A stretch of 64,000 bases of DNA from JAKVBH01 sp049800955 (GCF_049800955.1 NZ_JBNAGA010000001.1:682001-746000), one strand, 5' to 3'; counted from the first letter of the stretch, positions 25,986 to 35,290 are shown. Numbers and translations: made by a program. The notes: a model not told the origin generated them from the sequence alone.

Positions 25986-26980
25986 GCAAGGGACCCGTTC
26001 TGATTGATCTGGACGAGACCGAAGAAGGCCCCAGCCCTGCGGAAGCGCCCCCCGTGCCCGACCCGCTATTGTCTGCGCCCAAGGGGGCTGCGATGCAAAG
26101 CGTGGCGACACTGGCGGCGCGCAAACCCTCGCGGCTGGCGCGCTGGTTCTGGTCGGCGCTCTTGGCGTTGGTGGGCGCGTTGGTCTCGGTCGCCGCTTGG
26201 GATTATGTCACCGGTCTTTTGGCCTCGCGGCCTCTTCTGGGTGCGATCATTGCGGCGATGATTGGGCTGGTTCTGCTCCTGCTTCTTGTGATCTGTCTGC
26301 GCGAGATGGCGGCCTTCGGGCGGCTGTCGCGCATAGACCGGTTTCAGCGCGAGGCGGACGAGGCGCTGGCCTCTGGCAATCTGGAGGCCGCGCGGGCGCT
26401 CTCGTCTGATCTGATCCGTTTTTACAAAGGGCGCGAGGAGACCCGTTGGGGCCGGGAGGCCATGGGCGAGCGCATGGGCGATCTGTTTGACGCCGATGCT
26501 GTGCTGGCTCTGGCGGATCATGAACTGGTGAGGCCACTGGACAAGGCAGCACAACGCGAAGTTGAAGCTGCGGCCCGGCAAGTCGCGACCGTGACCGCGC
26601 TTGTGCCACTCGCACTTGCCGATGTTGTCGCGGCCCTGACGGCCAATTTGCGCATGATCCGTCGCATTGCCGAGATTTACGGCGGGCGGTCAGGGGCTTT
26701 GGGAAGCTGGCGTCTGACCCGTGCGGTCATGGCGCATCTGGTGGCCACGGGTGCTGTGGCCGTGGGCGATGACATGCTGGAGCCGCTCCTCGGTGGATCG
26801 CTTCTGGGCAAACTCTCGCGGCGCTTTGGCGAAGGCATGGTCAACGGAGCGCTGACCGCGCGCGTGGGCGTTGCTGCCATGGAAGTGTGCCGGCCTTTGC
26901 CCTTCGCGGAAGGCAAGCGGCCGCGGGTGCGCTCGATTGTGCAATCCGCGCTGACGGGGCTGGTGAGCCGAGAGCGCTAG
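25982..26980 (+). CDS. ycjF: YcjF-like inner membrane protein (TIGR01620/DUF697)
   Basis: A 332-aa protein. The N-terminus is soluble and acidic (DLDETEEGPSPAEAPP), followed by two membrane segments (about residues 58-78 and 85-106) and a C-terminal DUF697 region with GGRSGALGSWRLTRAVMAHLV, GDDMLEPLLGGSLLGKLSRRFGEG and NGALTARVGVAAMEVCRPLPF. Length and order match the TIGR01620 family. Together with YcjX it probably forms a membrane-associated complex of unknown function. It is the last gene of the ATGA-linked operon. Confidence 0.92.
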   Translation: MSKGPVLIDLDETEEGPSPAEAPPVPDPLLSAPKGAAMQSVATLAARKPSRLARWFWSALLALVGALVSVAAWDYVTGLLASRPLLGAIIAAMIGLVLLLLLVICLREMAAFGRLSRIDRFQREADEALASGNLEAARALSSDLIRFYKGREETRWGREAMGERMGDLFDADAVLALADHELVRPLDKAAQREVEAAARQVATVTALVPLALADVVAALTANLRMIRRIAEIYGGRSGALGSWRLTRAVMAHLVATGAVAVGDDMLEPLLGGSLLGKLSRRFGEGMVNGALTARVGVAAMEVCRPLPFAEGKRPRVRSIVQSALTGLVSRER

Positions 26981-27041
26981 GGTCAGGCCCCTTGTTTTCC
27001 CGCGCGCTCTTCCTTTAAGGCAAGCGCCAAGGAGAGCTATC

Positions 27042-28178
27042 ATGCGCATTGCCATTGCCACCGGCGAATACCATCTGCCCGGCGAGACGTTCATAAATCG
27101 CCATATCCAGCATATTTTCGGCGGTGCGGCGGCAGTGGTTTGCGGGCGCGATCACGGCGACAATCCCTATGGCGTGCCGGTGTTTGCGCGGCGCGGTGGC
27201 GAAGGGGCCATGGACATGCTGCAAGGCCTTGTGATGATGCCGCTGAACCGGATGCGGTATGGCACGGGCCGTTTGCCTTATGGGCGTGCCAAGCGGGCCT
27301 TGCGCGATTTTCTGGAGGCGCAGCGGGTCGAGGCCATTCTGGCGGAATTTGGCACGCAGGCGCTGGCCGTCGCCCCGTTGGCCCGGGAGATGGGTCTGCC
27401 GTGTTTCACGTATTTCCGGGGGACAGATGCCTCCAAAGCGCTGGGGCAGAAGAATATTCCAGAGGCGTATCGGCGCATGATGCCCCATCTGGCCGGTGTC
27501 TTCTCGGTCAGCCAGTTCCTGCTCGACAATCTGGCGGCCCATGACGTGCGCCATCCCAACGCCCATGTCATTCCCTCCGGTGTCGATGTGCGCCGTTTCA
27601 CGCCGGGCGAGAAGCGTCCGCTCTCCTGTCTTGCGGTGGGGCGCATGGTGGAGAAAAAAGCGCCGCTGGTCACGTTGCAGGCTTTTCTGGGCGCGACGCG
27701 AGACCAGCCAGGGGCGCATCTCGATTTCGTTGGTGACGGGCCTTTGCTGGAGCCTGCGCGCGCGCTCGTGGACAAGGCGGGGGCGACGGCGCAAGTGAGC
27801 TTTCATGGCGCGCAGCCGCATGATTTCGTGCGCCGCAAATTACAGGACACGGAGTTCTTCCTGCAGCATTCCATCACCGCCAAAAACGGCAATACCGAGG
27901 GGCTGCCCACGGCCATTCAGGAAGCCATGGCGGCAGGATGTCTGACCATCTCAACCCGCCACGCAGGTATTCCCGAAGCCATTGACGAGGGCGAGACGGG
28001 CTGGCTTGTGGATGAACATGACGCGGCAGGATTTGAGGCGGCCATTGCGCGGGCGATGCAGGCTGAGAACCGTTCTGATATGGCGCTGCGCGCCCGCGCC
28101 GTGGCAGAGACGCGATTTGACAATGCGGCGTTGCTCAAAAAGCTGGAAGACGAGATCCGCGCAGCGTGCGGCCGTTAG
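27042..28178 (+). CDS. Glycosyltransferase family 1 / GT4-type
   Basis: A 378-aa GT-B glycosyltransferase. The N-terminal domain begins MRIAIATGEYHLPGETFI; the C-terminal domain has LAVGRMVEKKAPLVTLQAF, FVGDGPL, VSFHGAQPHDFVRRKL and the nucleotide-sugar motif AKNGNTEGLPTAIQEAMAAG with its E-x7-E pattern. The style is close to colanic-acid or capsule glycosyltransferases. GGAGAG precedes the ATG. It is convergent with the MATE gene (stop codons overlap). Acceptor and sugar are unknown; a role in the cell-surface polysaccharide made with the distant kps genes is possible. Confidence 0.9.
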   Translation: MRIAIATGEYHLPGETFINRHIQHIFGGAAAVVCGRDHGDNPYGVPVFARRGGEGAMDMLQGLVMMPLNRMRYGTGRLPYGRAKRALRDFLEAQRVEAILAEFGTQALAVAPLAREMGLPCFTYFRGTDASKALGQKNIPEAYRRMMPHLAGVFSVSQFLLDNLAAHDVRHPNAHVIPSGVDVRRFTPGEKRPLSCLAVGRMVEKKAPLVTLQAFLGATRDQPGAHLDFVGDGPLLEPARALVDKAGATAQVSFHGAQPHDFVRRKLQDTEFFLQHSITAKNGNTEGLPTAIQEAMAAGCLTISTRHAGIPEAIDEGETGWLVDEHDAAGFEAAIARAMQAENRSDMALRARAVAETRFDNAALLKKLEDEIRAACGR

Positions 28179-29494
28179 GCGGTTGTGGGCAGCTTGATGG
28201 CGCGTTCCAGAGCAGGATAGCGCGCCAGGAGCGTCAGCCCCCGCGCCAGAAACGAGACATGCAAGGCAAGCCACAAACCATGGTTGCCCCAAGGCAGCAA
28301 AAGCCAAAGGGCGATGCCATAGATGACGGCTGAGAGCGCCATCATGTTGCGCATATCGCCCGAGCGAGTGGCGCCGATGAAAATACCGTCCATCATCACA
28401 AGCCCCACTTGCATCGGCGGGGCCGCAATCATCCAGGGCAGATACGTCAGGGCTGCGTCCTGCACGTCTGGCGCCTTGCTCATCACGCGGATCATCCACG
28501 GCCCCAGGAGCCAAAAGGCCAGCGACATGACAAGCGCCGTCGCGGTGGACCAAATCGTCGTCAAAACCACAGAGCGCCGCAAATCCTGTGCGCGGCGCGC
28601 TCCGAAAGCTTTGCCCACGAGGCTCTCCGCCGCGAAGGCAAACCCGTCCATGGCATAGCCCGTGAAATACAGAAACTGCAGCAGTACCTGATTGGCTGCC
28701 AGCGTCGCATCGCCAAATTGCCCGCCGATCAGCAGAAAGGACACGAAGATAACCTGCAACATGAGCGAGCGCAGCAGGATGTCAGTATTGATCACAGCCA
28801 TATTGCGCAGCGCGGGGCCATCAAAGATGCGTGGCCAATCGCGCCAGCTGGGTTGAGAGAAGGCGGCGCGGCAAAGCCAGAGGCCGAAACCCAGACCGAG
28901 CCAATCGGCAATGAAAGTGGCCCAGGCCACACCCGCCACGCCAAAGCCCATGCCCAGCACAAAGATAAGCGACAGCGCAACATTGACGCCGTTGATACAA
29001 AGCTGCTGCGCCATCACGGCGCCCGAGCGCTCCTGCCCAATGAGCCAGCCGGAGAGGCCGAAGGTCGCCACCGCCGCCGGGGCCGACCAGATCCGGATCG
29101 CCATATACTCGCGCGCGAGTTCTTCGACCTCATGGGAGGCAGGCGAGAGATGAAAGGCTCCCCAGAAGATCAGCGGGTGCAACAAGATCAGCGCCACGCC
29201 ACCGGCCAGCCCGATCATCAGCGAGCGCGTCAAAAGCGCGGCGACTTCGCCGCTCCGCTTGGCTCCCGCGGCTTGTGCGGTCAGCCCCGTTGTGCCCATG
29301 CGCAAAAAGCCGAAGATCCAGTAGACCGCTGAGAGCACAATCGCGCCAACCCCCACCGCGGCAATGGGCTCAGCCTGCGGGATCTGGCCGACCACGGCTG
29401 TATCCACCGCGCCAAGGATTGGGATCGTCACATTGGCCAGCAGGATTGGCAGGGCAATCCTGAGCACCCGGCCATGGGTCAAGGCGTCAGCCAT
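28175..29494 (-). CDS. MATE-family efflux transporter (DinF-like)
   Basis: A 439-aa membrane protein with about 12 hydrophobic segments in two homologous halves, as in MATE Na+ or H+/drug antiporters. The start MADALTHGRVLRIALPILLANVTIPILG is typical, with AVDTAVVGQI, YWIFGFLRMGTTGLTAQAAGA and AMDGFAFAAESLVGKAFGAR later. The DinF branch is suggested by the QAAGA and AESLVG landmarks. The start at 29494 is preferred over 29536, which lies in a dispersed repeat. The transported compound cannot be inferred. Confidence 0.93.
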   Translation of the reverse strand: MADALTHGRVLRIALPILLANVTIPILGAVDTAVVGQIPQAEPIAAVGVGAIVLSAVYWIFGFLRMGTTGLTAQAAGAKRSGEVAALLTRSLMIGLAGGVALILLHPLIFWGAFHLSPASHEVEELAREYMAIRIWSAPAAVATFGLSGWLIGQERSGAVMAQQLCINGVNVALSLIFVLGMGFGVAGVAWATFIADWLGLGFGLWLCRAAFSQPSWRDWPRIFDGPALRNMAVINTDILLRSLMLQVIFVSFLLIGGQFGDATLAANQVLLQFLYFTGYAMDGFAFAAESLVGKAFGARRAQDLRRSVVLTTIWSTATALVMSLAFWLLGPWMIRVMSKAPDVQDAALTYLPWMIAAPPMQVGLVMMDGIFIGATRSGDMRNMMALSAVIYGIALWLLLPWGNHGLWLALHVSFLARGLTLLARYPALERAIKLPTTA

Positions 29495-29503
29495 GGCACC
29501 ACA

Positions 29504-29564
29504 AGGGGCGTTGCCCCTCGCCCGTTCCGGGCTCACCCCAGCGTATTTTGCGCCAGAAGAAGGG
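29504..29564 (+). repeat. Dispersed hairpin repeat, copy f (divergent)
   Basis: AGGGGC-gtt-GCCCCT (29504-29518) is followed by GCG-tattttg-CGC within CCCCAGCGTATTTTGCGCC and the tail CCAGAAGAAGG. It fills the gap between the MATE start and the thioesterase stop. Confidence 0.5.
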
Positions 29565-29575
29565 GCAGGGCGTAC

Positions 29576-30085
29576 TCATCCCCGGGCCGTGGGCATGACA
29601 AAATGCGCTTTGGCCTGTGCGATGGGGCGGGCGCGATTGTCTTGCCAGGCTTCGACATCGACGCTGGCGTAGCGCCGCCCGGAGCGGGTGATATGGGCGC
29701 GGGCATAGGCATCGCGCGGCAGGCCCGAGCGCAGGTAATCCACTGTGAAGCTGACCGTCTTGGGCAGGCGGGGCAGGGTTTGTGGCGTCAGCGTTTCGGG
29801 ATCGATGGCGCCGCTCTCAATGTCTTCCCACAGAAGCGACCAGCTCAGCCCGATGATGCCGGCGGTTTCGAGAAACGCGGCCGTGACGCCGCCATGCAGC
29901 GCAGGCAGGAGCGGGTTGCCAATCAGCTTCTCCGCGTAGGGCAGCAGGGCTGTGAGTTCGTCGCCGCGCCGCTCGAAGGAAATGCCCAGAAACTGGACGT
30001 AAGGAACGCCGGAGACCAGCGCATGCAGGGCTGCATCGCGACGTTGTTTGACGATCTGGACCGGGTCGGGCGCGGGGCGGCTCAT
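29576..30085 (-). CDS. PaaI-like hotdog thioesterase
   Basis: A 169-aa protein with the PaaI hotdog motif LLPALHGGVTAAFLETAG (the HGG turn and helix) and FTVDYLRSGLPRDAYARAHITRSGRRYASVDVEAWQD. Such enzymes hydrolyse acyl-CoA thioesters. It starts four bases inside the neighbouring thioesterase stop (ATGA-type overlap) from MSRPAPDP at 30085. It is somewhat longer than its partner; the two are probably an interacting or heteromeric pair. The acyl substrate is unknown. Confidence 0.9.
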   Translation of the reverse strand: MSRPAPDPVQIVKQRRDAALHALVSGVPYVQFLGISFERRGDELTALLPYAEKLIGNPLLPALHGGVTAAFLETAGIIGLSWSLLWEDIESGAIDPETLTPQTLPRLPKTVSFTVDYLRSGLPRDAYARAHITRSGRRYASVDVEAWQDNRARPIAQAKAHFVMPTARG

Positions 30086-30507
30086 GGGCGCGCCTCCACC
30101 GTGAAGGTGCCGGAGGCCGACGCCACGGGGCGCTCGGTGTCTTCGTCCCAGGCGGTTGCGCGGACAAAGGCCACTGAGCGGGTCACGTGATGGCATTCTG
30201 CGCGCGTGGTGATCGCCTGACCGGGTGTGGCGGGGCGCATGTAATCGATGCGCAAATCTATTGTGGCTGTCGCGCCGGGATTGTCGGGATGGGCCACGAC
30301 AGAAGCGCCGCAGCAGGTATCCATCAGGGCAGAAACGGCGCCGCCGTGGATCACACCTGTCTTTGGATCCCCCACCCAGCGTTCGTCATAGGGCAAGCGC
30401 ATGATGGCGACACCTTCGGTCATATCGAGCATTTCCATGCCCAGAGCGCGGGAATGGGGAATGGCCTCGATGAACTGACGGGCGATTTTGATCTTGTCTG
30501 CTGTCAT
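30082..30507 (-). CDS. PaaI-family hotdog thioesterase
   Basis: A 141-aa protein with the PaaI signature GVIHGGAVSALMDTCCGASV (the HGG turn plus Asp catalytic helix) and IDYMRPATPGQAITTRAE. The start at 30507 (MTADKIKIARQ) has typical length; the longer frame reads into the MerR coding region and is rejected. It is divergent from the MerR gene at 30598 and overlaps the second thioesterase by 4 bp, so both thioesterases are probably under MerR control. They probably release or remove acyl-CoA in aromatic or fatty acid catabolism. Confidence 0.92.
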   Translation of the reverse strand: MTADKIKIARQFIEAIPHSRALGMEMLDMTEGVAIMRLPYDERWVGDPKTGVIHGGAVSALMDTCCGASVVAHPDNPGATATIDLRIDYMRPATPGQAITTRAECHHVTRSVAFVRATAWDEDTERPVASASGTFTVEARP

Positions 30508-30597
30508 GGTTCCGTTATGGGCCTGTGGTGCTGGGCCTGCAAGCCTGTTGCGCCGCTCGCTTGCGCGCCTTAGCATATAGGCTGGGGAGAGATGAGC

Positions 30598-30978
30598 ATG
30601 AGCGAAATACGCCTCACTTTCAAAGAGATGTGCGCGCGGTTTGACGTGACGCCACGCACCTTGCGGTATTACGAATACATCGAGCTGCTTGCGCCGGAGC
30701 GCGAGGGTCGTTCGCGGTTTTACGGTGCGCGGGAAGTGGCGCGTATGGAGTTGATCCTGCGGGCGCGACGGTTCGGCTTCTCGCTGGAGGAAGCGCGTCA
30801 ATGGCTGCTCATTTATGACCATGAGGGCACGCAGGCGCAGATGGAGGCTTTTCTCGAGATGGCCGACCGGCAGATGGCGTCGCTGCAAGAGCAGCGCGAT
30901 CAGCTGGATGCTGCGCTCCGTGAGCTCCGCGATCTGCGCAATATCACAGCCGAGGAGCTGGGCGCTGTGCGTGGATAA
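30598..30978 (+). CDS. MerR-family regulator, paralogue of the 12840-13244 protein
   Basis: A 126-aa MerR protein: LTFKEMCARFDVTPRTLRYYEYIELL (winged helix), RARRFGFSLEEARQWLLIYDHEG and a C-terminal coiled coil. It shares most helix-turn-helix landmarks with the acyl-CoA operon regulator 17 kb away, including VTPRTLR and the RFGFSLEE segment. I start at 30598, with GGGGAG 8 bases upstream; 30592 is too close to that site. It is divergently paired with two thioesterase genes, so it probably regulates them in response to an acyl-CoA. Confidence 0.9.
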   Translation: MSEIRLTFKEMCARFDVTPRTLRYYEYIELLAPEREGRSRFYGAREVARMELILRARRFGFSLEEARQWLLIYDHEGTQAQMEAFLEMADRQMASLQEQRDQLDAALRELRDLRNITAEELGAVRG

Positions 30979-30981
30979 AAG

Positions 30982-33426
30982 CTAGTCGCGCCGTTTGGCC
31001 CGCAGCGTTGGGTCTGCATCCCGCGGGTTTTCGGGCCAGGGATGTTTGGGATAGCGCCCGCGCATATCCCGACGCACATCGGCATAGCTGGTGTCCCAAA
31101 AGCGCGGAATATCCATCGTCGTCTGCACGGGCCGCCCTGCGGGAGAGAGCAGCGTCACGCGCAAGGGCTGGCCGGCCACAGTCGGGTGTGTTGTTTGGCC
31201 AAACATTTCTTGGAGGCGCAGCGAAATTTCCGGATGCGCGCCGCTGTAATCAATCGGGATTTTGCGCCCCAGTGGGGTCGTGAATGCGCCCGGGACGTCC
31301 CGGTCGAGCTGTTGTGTCTCATCCCAGTTCAGCCGCGCGCGCAACGCGGGCAAGAGGTCGAAACGGCGCCAGTCCGCCTCGCTGCGCACGCCACTGAGAA
31401 AAGGCAGAAGCCAATCATCGAGCGTCTCCATCAAGACGCCCTCAGACATATCCGGCAGATCGAGCCCGCCCATGCGCGCCGTCGTGACACGCGCGACAAA
31501 GCGCTGTGCGGCGTCAGAGAGGCGCAGGCCCAGCTGGCGCACGCCATCAAGCATCGCTTGTGCGACGTCTCCTTCGGGAGCGGTCTTCCAGATGCGATCA
31601 TCAAGCGCAATTGCGCCGAGCTTCTCCTGTTGACGTGCGACAACGCGATTGTCACGCCGCGACCAGGCGCAGCTGTTCACCCATGTGATCTGGTCGCCAA
31701 ATATGGCCCGCAGCTCCGTCTCGCTGATCGCAATGGCTTGCCGAATGCGCGCGTCGCGGGGATTTCCATCGGTATCTGTCACGACAAGAAGCCGCGCGCC
31801 TGAGAGCGGATCGTCCTCGCGCAGGAAAGCGCCTTTGCCGCCCGAGAGCAGATAGCGCGGGGCCTCACCGGGGCGGCGCAGGCCGATGCGATCAGGATAG
31901 GCCAGTGCGGCTTGCTGGGCGGCAGAGAGCCCGGATGTCGCTCCGGGATTTTGTTGGCGCAGACGTTTGTCCTCTTGCTTGAGCCGCTCAATGGCGGGGC
32001 GGTGCACGTCATACGGTCTGCGCGCGCGGAACGTCGCGAGGTCTTTCAAGGCTTCAAGCCGCAGGCTCAGGTCAGCAGGCGCGCCGCGCAGGGGATCGCG
32101 ATCTGACAAAAGCGCGGCCAGTGGTGCGGCATCGGGGCCTGCTGTTACCAACATATGCGCCAAACGCGGGTGCAGCGGCAGCGCCGCCAAGGCGCGGCCA
32201 TGGGAGGTCATGCGGCCTTCCGGGTCCAGCGCACCGAGCATCTTCAGGAGCGCTTGCGCCTCGGACCATGGTCCAAAGGGCGGCTGCGTCAGAAGCGGCA
32301 GCTCGGCGACAGGCGCGCCCCAGAGCGCGACTTCAAGCGCAAGACCTGCAAGATCGGCTGCCTCGATCTCAGCGGGGGGATAGGCCGGGCGTGTGCCGTC
32401 CTCCCCACGGGTCCAGAGCCTGTAGGCCACGCCGGGCGCAACCCGGCCCGCGCGTCCGGCGCGCTGGGTGCTCTCTGCCCGGGAAGCCGGTTCTGTCAAC
32501 AGGCGTGACATGCCCGAACCTGGATCGAACCGCGCCCGACGCGCGCGCCCGGCATCGACCACAACCCGGATATCCTCAATTGTGAGCGATGTTTCGGCGA
32601 TTGCCGTGGCCAGCACCACTTTCCGCCCCGTGCTTTCCGGCCGGATGGCTCTTTGCTGTTCCGCAAATGGCATCGCGCCAAACAAGGGGCGCAGGTGCAC
32701 ATCCGCAGGCAATTTGCCCGCAAGTGCCGCGGCGACGCGGCGGATTTCCGGCTCTCCCGGCAGAAAGACCAATATGCCGCCCGTCCGGGCCTCAAGAGCG
32801 CTCTTCACCGTTTGAGCGACGGCTTCTTCCAGACGCGCTTTCGGCCCAAGTGGCGCGTCCCTCCAAAAGATGTCGACCGGGAAGCTGCGCCCGGCAGACG
32901 TGACTAGCGGTGCGTCCCCCATCAGGCGCGCCACGGGGCCTGCATCCAACGTGGCAGACATGGCCAGCAGCATCAGATCATCGCGCAGCGCACCGGCCAC
33001 CTCGAGACACAGCGCCAGACCGAGATCGGCGGTCAGCGACCGCTCGTGAAATTCGTCAAAGATCACAGCGCCAATGCCCGGCAGCTCAGGATCCGATTGG
33101 ATCATGCGGGTCAGGATGCCTTCCGTGACCACCTCAATGCGTGTCTGTTTTGAAACCTTTGCCTCGCCGCGGATGCGGAACCCCACGCGCTTGCCCAAAG
33201 GCTCGCCCAGTGTCTCGGCCATGCGCGCTGCGGCGGCGCGCGCGGCCAGGCGGCGCGGCTCCAACATCAGGATTTTACCCGATGTCAGCCCGGCTTCCAG
33301 CATCGCCAAGGGCACGCGGGTTGTCTTGCCTGCGCCGGGCGGGGCTTGCAAAACCGCGCGATTGTGGGCCTTGAGCGCCGCCAGAAGCTCCGGCAGCGCC
33401 GCCTCGATGGGAAGATGCTCTGTCAC
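30982..33426 (-). CDS. hrpB: ATP-dependent RNA helicase HrpB
   Basis: An 814-aa DEAH-box helicase. Motif I is APPGAGKTTRVPLAML, motif II is IFDEFHERSL, motif III is AMSATLD, and the C-terminal HrpB-specific region is present, with normal length for the family. I start at the GTG at 33426, which gives MTEHLPIEAALPELLAAL; the open frame to 33498 would run into the DUF3108 gene. It ends 3 bp beyond the MerR stop, tail to tail. HrpB's cellular role is unclear; roles in RNA processing or stress have been proposed. Confidence 0.92.
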   Translation of the reverse strand: MTEHLPIEAALPELLAALKAHNRAVLQAPPGAGKTTRVPLAMLEAGLTSGKILMLEPRRLAARAAAARMAETLGEPLGKRVGFRIRGEAKVSKQTRIEVVTEGILTRMIQSDPELPGIGAVIFDEFHERSLTADLGLALCLEVAGALRDDLMLLAMSATLDAGPVARLMGDAPLVTSAGRSFPVDIFWRDAPLGPKARLEEAVAQTVKSALEARTGGILVFLPGEPEIRRVAAALAGKLPADVHLRPLFGAMPFAEQQRAIRPESTGRKVVLATAIAETSLTIEDIRVVVDAGRARRARFDPGSGMSRLLTEPASRAESTQRAGRAGRVAPGVAYRLWTRGEDGTRPAYPPAEIEAADLAGLALEVALWGAPVAELPLLTQPPFGPWSEAQALLKMLGALDPEGRMTSHGRALAALPLHPRLAHMLVTAGPDAAPLAALLSDRDPLRGAPADLSLRLEALKDLATFRARRPYDVHRPAIERLKQEDKRLRQQNPGATSGLSAAQQAALAYPDRIGLRRPGEAPRYLLSGGKGAFLREDDPLSGARLLVVTDTDGNPRDARIRQAIAISETELRAIFGDQITWVNSCAWSRRDNRVVARQQEKLGAIALDDRIWKTAPEGDVAQAMLDGVRQLGLRLSDAAQRFVARVTTARMGGLDLPDMSEGVLMETLDDWLLPFLSGVRSEADWRRFDLLPALRARLNWDETQQLDRDVPGAFTTPLGRKIPIDYSGAHPEISLRLQEMFGQTTHPTVAGQPLRVTLLSPAGRPVQTTMDIPRFWDTSYADVRRDMRGRYPKHPWPENPRDADPTLRAKRRD

Positions 33427-33434
33427 ATCCCGGC

Positions 33435-34130
33435 TTATCGCCGAATGAGTTGCGCACGTCCACGGGTTGATTGCAGGTCCATCCGCGCAAGTTTCCACCC
33501 GCTCGGCACCGGTTCATAGACCAGCGTGAAGGGAAATTCCGTTCCTGATCTGAGCTCTTTGCGAGAAAAGCCGCCCAGCCGTTCGTAGGTGCCTGTGCAG
33601 GTCTGTTGTGTGCCGCGTTGCCCGCCCTGAATTGTCGTGACACGGCCCCGACGCGCGCCGTCAAAGAAGGTCACGTCGATATCGCAGAGCTCGGCTGCGC
33701 TGCGGTTGCGCAGAAGTTCCCAGATTGTTGTCATCGGATCGAGCGCTCCGGTTTGCTCCGAGGGGTCCAACCAATACCGCTTTTCGCGTTCCGTCGTCTC
33801 GAAGCGTGGCACACCGCCTGGATAGGTCAGCGATTTCTGGATGGTCTTGCGCCCGGTATGCGTCCGCTCCCCATAGCGCAGCGGAATGCGGTCGTTTTGG
33901 GCCAGTCGTCCGACAACCTCGGCTTCCATCTTGAAATCGGAGACCGCGCCCACGACGCCTGACGTGCGCACGCGCCCGCTGGCTGCATAGCGCGTGCCGT
34001 CTTCTTTCATCGACAAAGTCACCTGCCCGGCTTTCAGCCCGAGCAAATAGACATCAAAGGTCGCTGTCTCCGCAGCAACAGGTCCACCCAGACACGCCAA
34101 AATACCCAAAACACGTAACTTCATGCGCAT
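33435..34130 (-). CDS. DUF3108 secreted protein
   Basis: A 231-aa protein with a signal peptide (MRMKLRVLGILACLGGPVAA, cleavage expected after AA at about residue 20) and a periplasmic beta-rich domain of the DUF3108 type, with TFDVYLLGLKAGQVTLSMKEDG at the start and FPFTLVYEPVPSGWKLARMDL near the end. The start at 34130 follows GGAGG by 7 bases. It ends 8 bp before the hrpB start, so it is probably the leader gene of a two-gene unit. The family has been proposed as a periplasmic beta-barrel-like protein; no activity is known. Confidence 0.88.
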   Translation of the reverse strand: MRMKLRVLGILACLGGPVAAETATFDVYLLGLKAGQVTLSMKEDGTRYAASGRVRTSGVVGAVSDFKMEAEVVGRLAQNDRIPLRYGERTHTGRKTIQKSLTYPGGVPRFETTEREKRYWLDPSEQTGALDPMTTIWELLRNRSAAELCDIDVTFFDGARRGRVTTIQGGQRGTQQTCTGTYERLGGFSRKELRSGTEFPFTLVYEPVPSGWKLARMDLQSTRGRAQLIRR

Positions 34131-34291
34131 TCTGCGGCCTCCGTGCTTATTTGCTTCGTTTGCGAAGCGTGCTCTCTCTGGACTTCTTTGCCATGCTCGG
34201 GGCAGGAAAGGCGAAATATCACACGCGCCGCGCAGGCCGCGTGCGAAGCGCCGCCGATGAATTGGGCGGAATGGGCGGAAAGGTGCCGGGA

Positions 34292-35290
34292 ATGGACACA
34301 AAAGCGCTGGCAGAACGGGTCAGATCAGGAGAGCGCCGCGCCTTGGCGCGCGCGATAACGCTGATTGAGAGTGGCCGCGAGGATCACAGGGCTGATGCCG
34401 TGGCCCTTCTTGATGCCGTGCGCGGTTCGGGCGAGGCCTTGCGCATTGGCCTGTCCGGAACGCCCGGTGTCGGCAAATCGACCTTCATCGAGAGCTTCGG
34501 GATGATGCTCACAGGACAGGGGCTGCGTGTCGCTGTGCTGGCCGTCGATCCCTCCTCTGCGCGCTCCGGGGGGTCGATTCTGGGCGACAAGACCCGAATG
34601 GACCGCCTGTCGCGCGATCCCAATGCTTTTATCCGACCCTCTCCCTCCCAAACGCATCTGGGCGGCGTGGCGCGGCGGACCCGCGAAGCCGTCGCACTCT
34701 GCGAGGCTGCGGGCTTTGATGTTGTGCTCATCGAAACCGTGGGCGTCGGGCAATCGGAGACCGTTGTCGCGGAGATGTCCGATCTCTTCATCCTGCTTCT
34801 GGCCCCTGCGGGGGGCGACGAGCTGCAAGGTGTGAAACGGGGTATCATGGAGATGGCGGATCTGATCCTCGTCAACAAAGCGGACGGTGATCTCAAACCG
34901 GCGGCCATGCGCACCTGCGCCGATTACGCAGGCGCGCTTCGGCTCTTGCGCAAGCGCGAGCAGGATCCCGATGGCTTCCCAAAAGCGCTTACGGTTTCGG
35001 CGCTCGAAGAAGACGGGCTGGCGCAGGCCTGGCAGGACATGTCCACCTTGACGGAGTGGCGCCGCGCGGCGGGCCATTTCGCGACACGCCGGGCGGCGCA
35101 GGCCGAATACTGGTTTGTCGAGGAGGTCCGGCAGGGGCTTTTGGCGCAGCTGGGTCGCCCCGAGGCGCGCGCGCAGATGGCCGCATTGGCCCAAGACGTA
35201 GCGTCAGGGCGGCGGGCAGTGTCGGTTGCGGCACAAGAGATGCTGCGCAGATTGGAACGGGGACTTGACGATTCCCCGGGCACTGCGTAA
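34292..35290 (+). CDS. meaB: Methylmalonyl-CoA mutase-associated GTPase MeaB
   Basis: A 332-aa G3E GTPase. It has the P-loop SGTPGVGKSTFIES, the switch regions in VDPSSARSGGSILGDKTRM and IETVGVGQSE, and NKAD for guanine recognition. MeaB protects and reactivates B12-dependent methylmalonyl-CoA mutase in propionate metabolism, which fits the acyl-CoA theme of the window. The mutase gene itself is not in the window. I start at 34292 (MDTKALAERVRSG), giving the usual length; upstream in-frame starts at 34271 and 34151 would add residues without family support. Its 3' end carries the rpmB promoter. Confidence 0.94.
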   Translation: MDTKALAERVRSGERRALARAITLIESGREDHRADAVALLDAVRGSGEALRIGLSGTPGVGKSTFIESFGMMLTGQGLRVAVLAVDPSSARSGGSILGDKTRMDRLSRDPNAFIRPSPSQTHLGGVARRTREAVALCEAAGFDVVLIETVGVGQSETVVAEMSDLFILLLAPAGGDELQGVKRGIMEMADLILVNKADGDLKPAAMRTCADYAGALRLLRKREQDPDGFPKALTVSALEEDGLAQAWQDMSTLTEWRRAAGHFATRRAAQAEYWFVEEVRQGLLAQLGRPEARAQMAALAQDVASGRRAVSVAAQEMLRRLERGLDDSPGTA

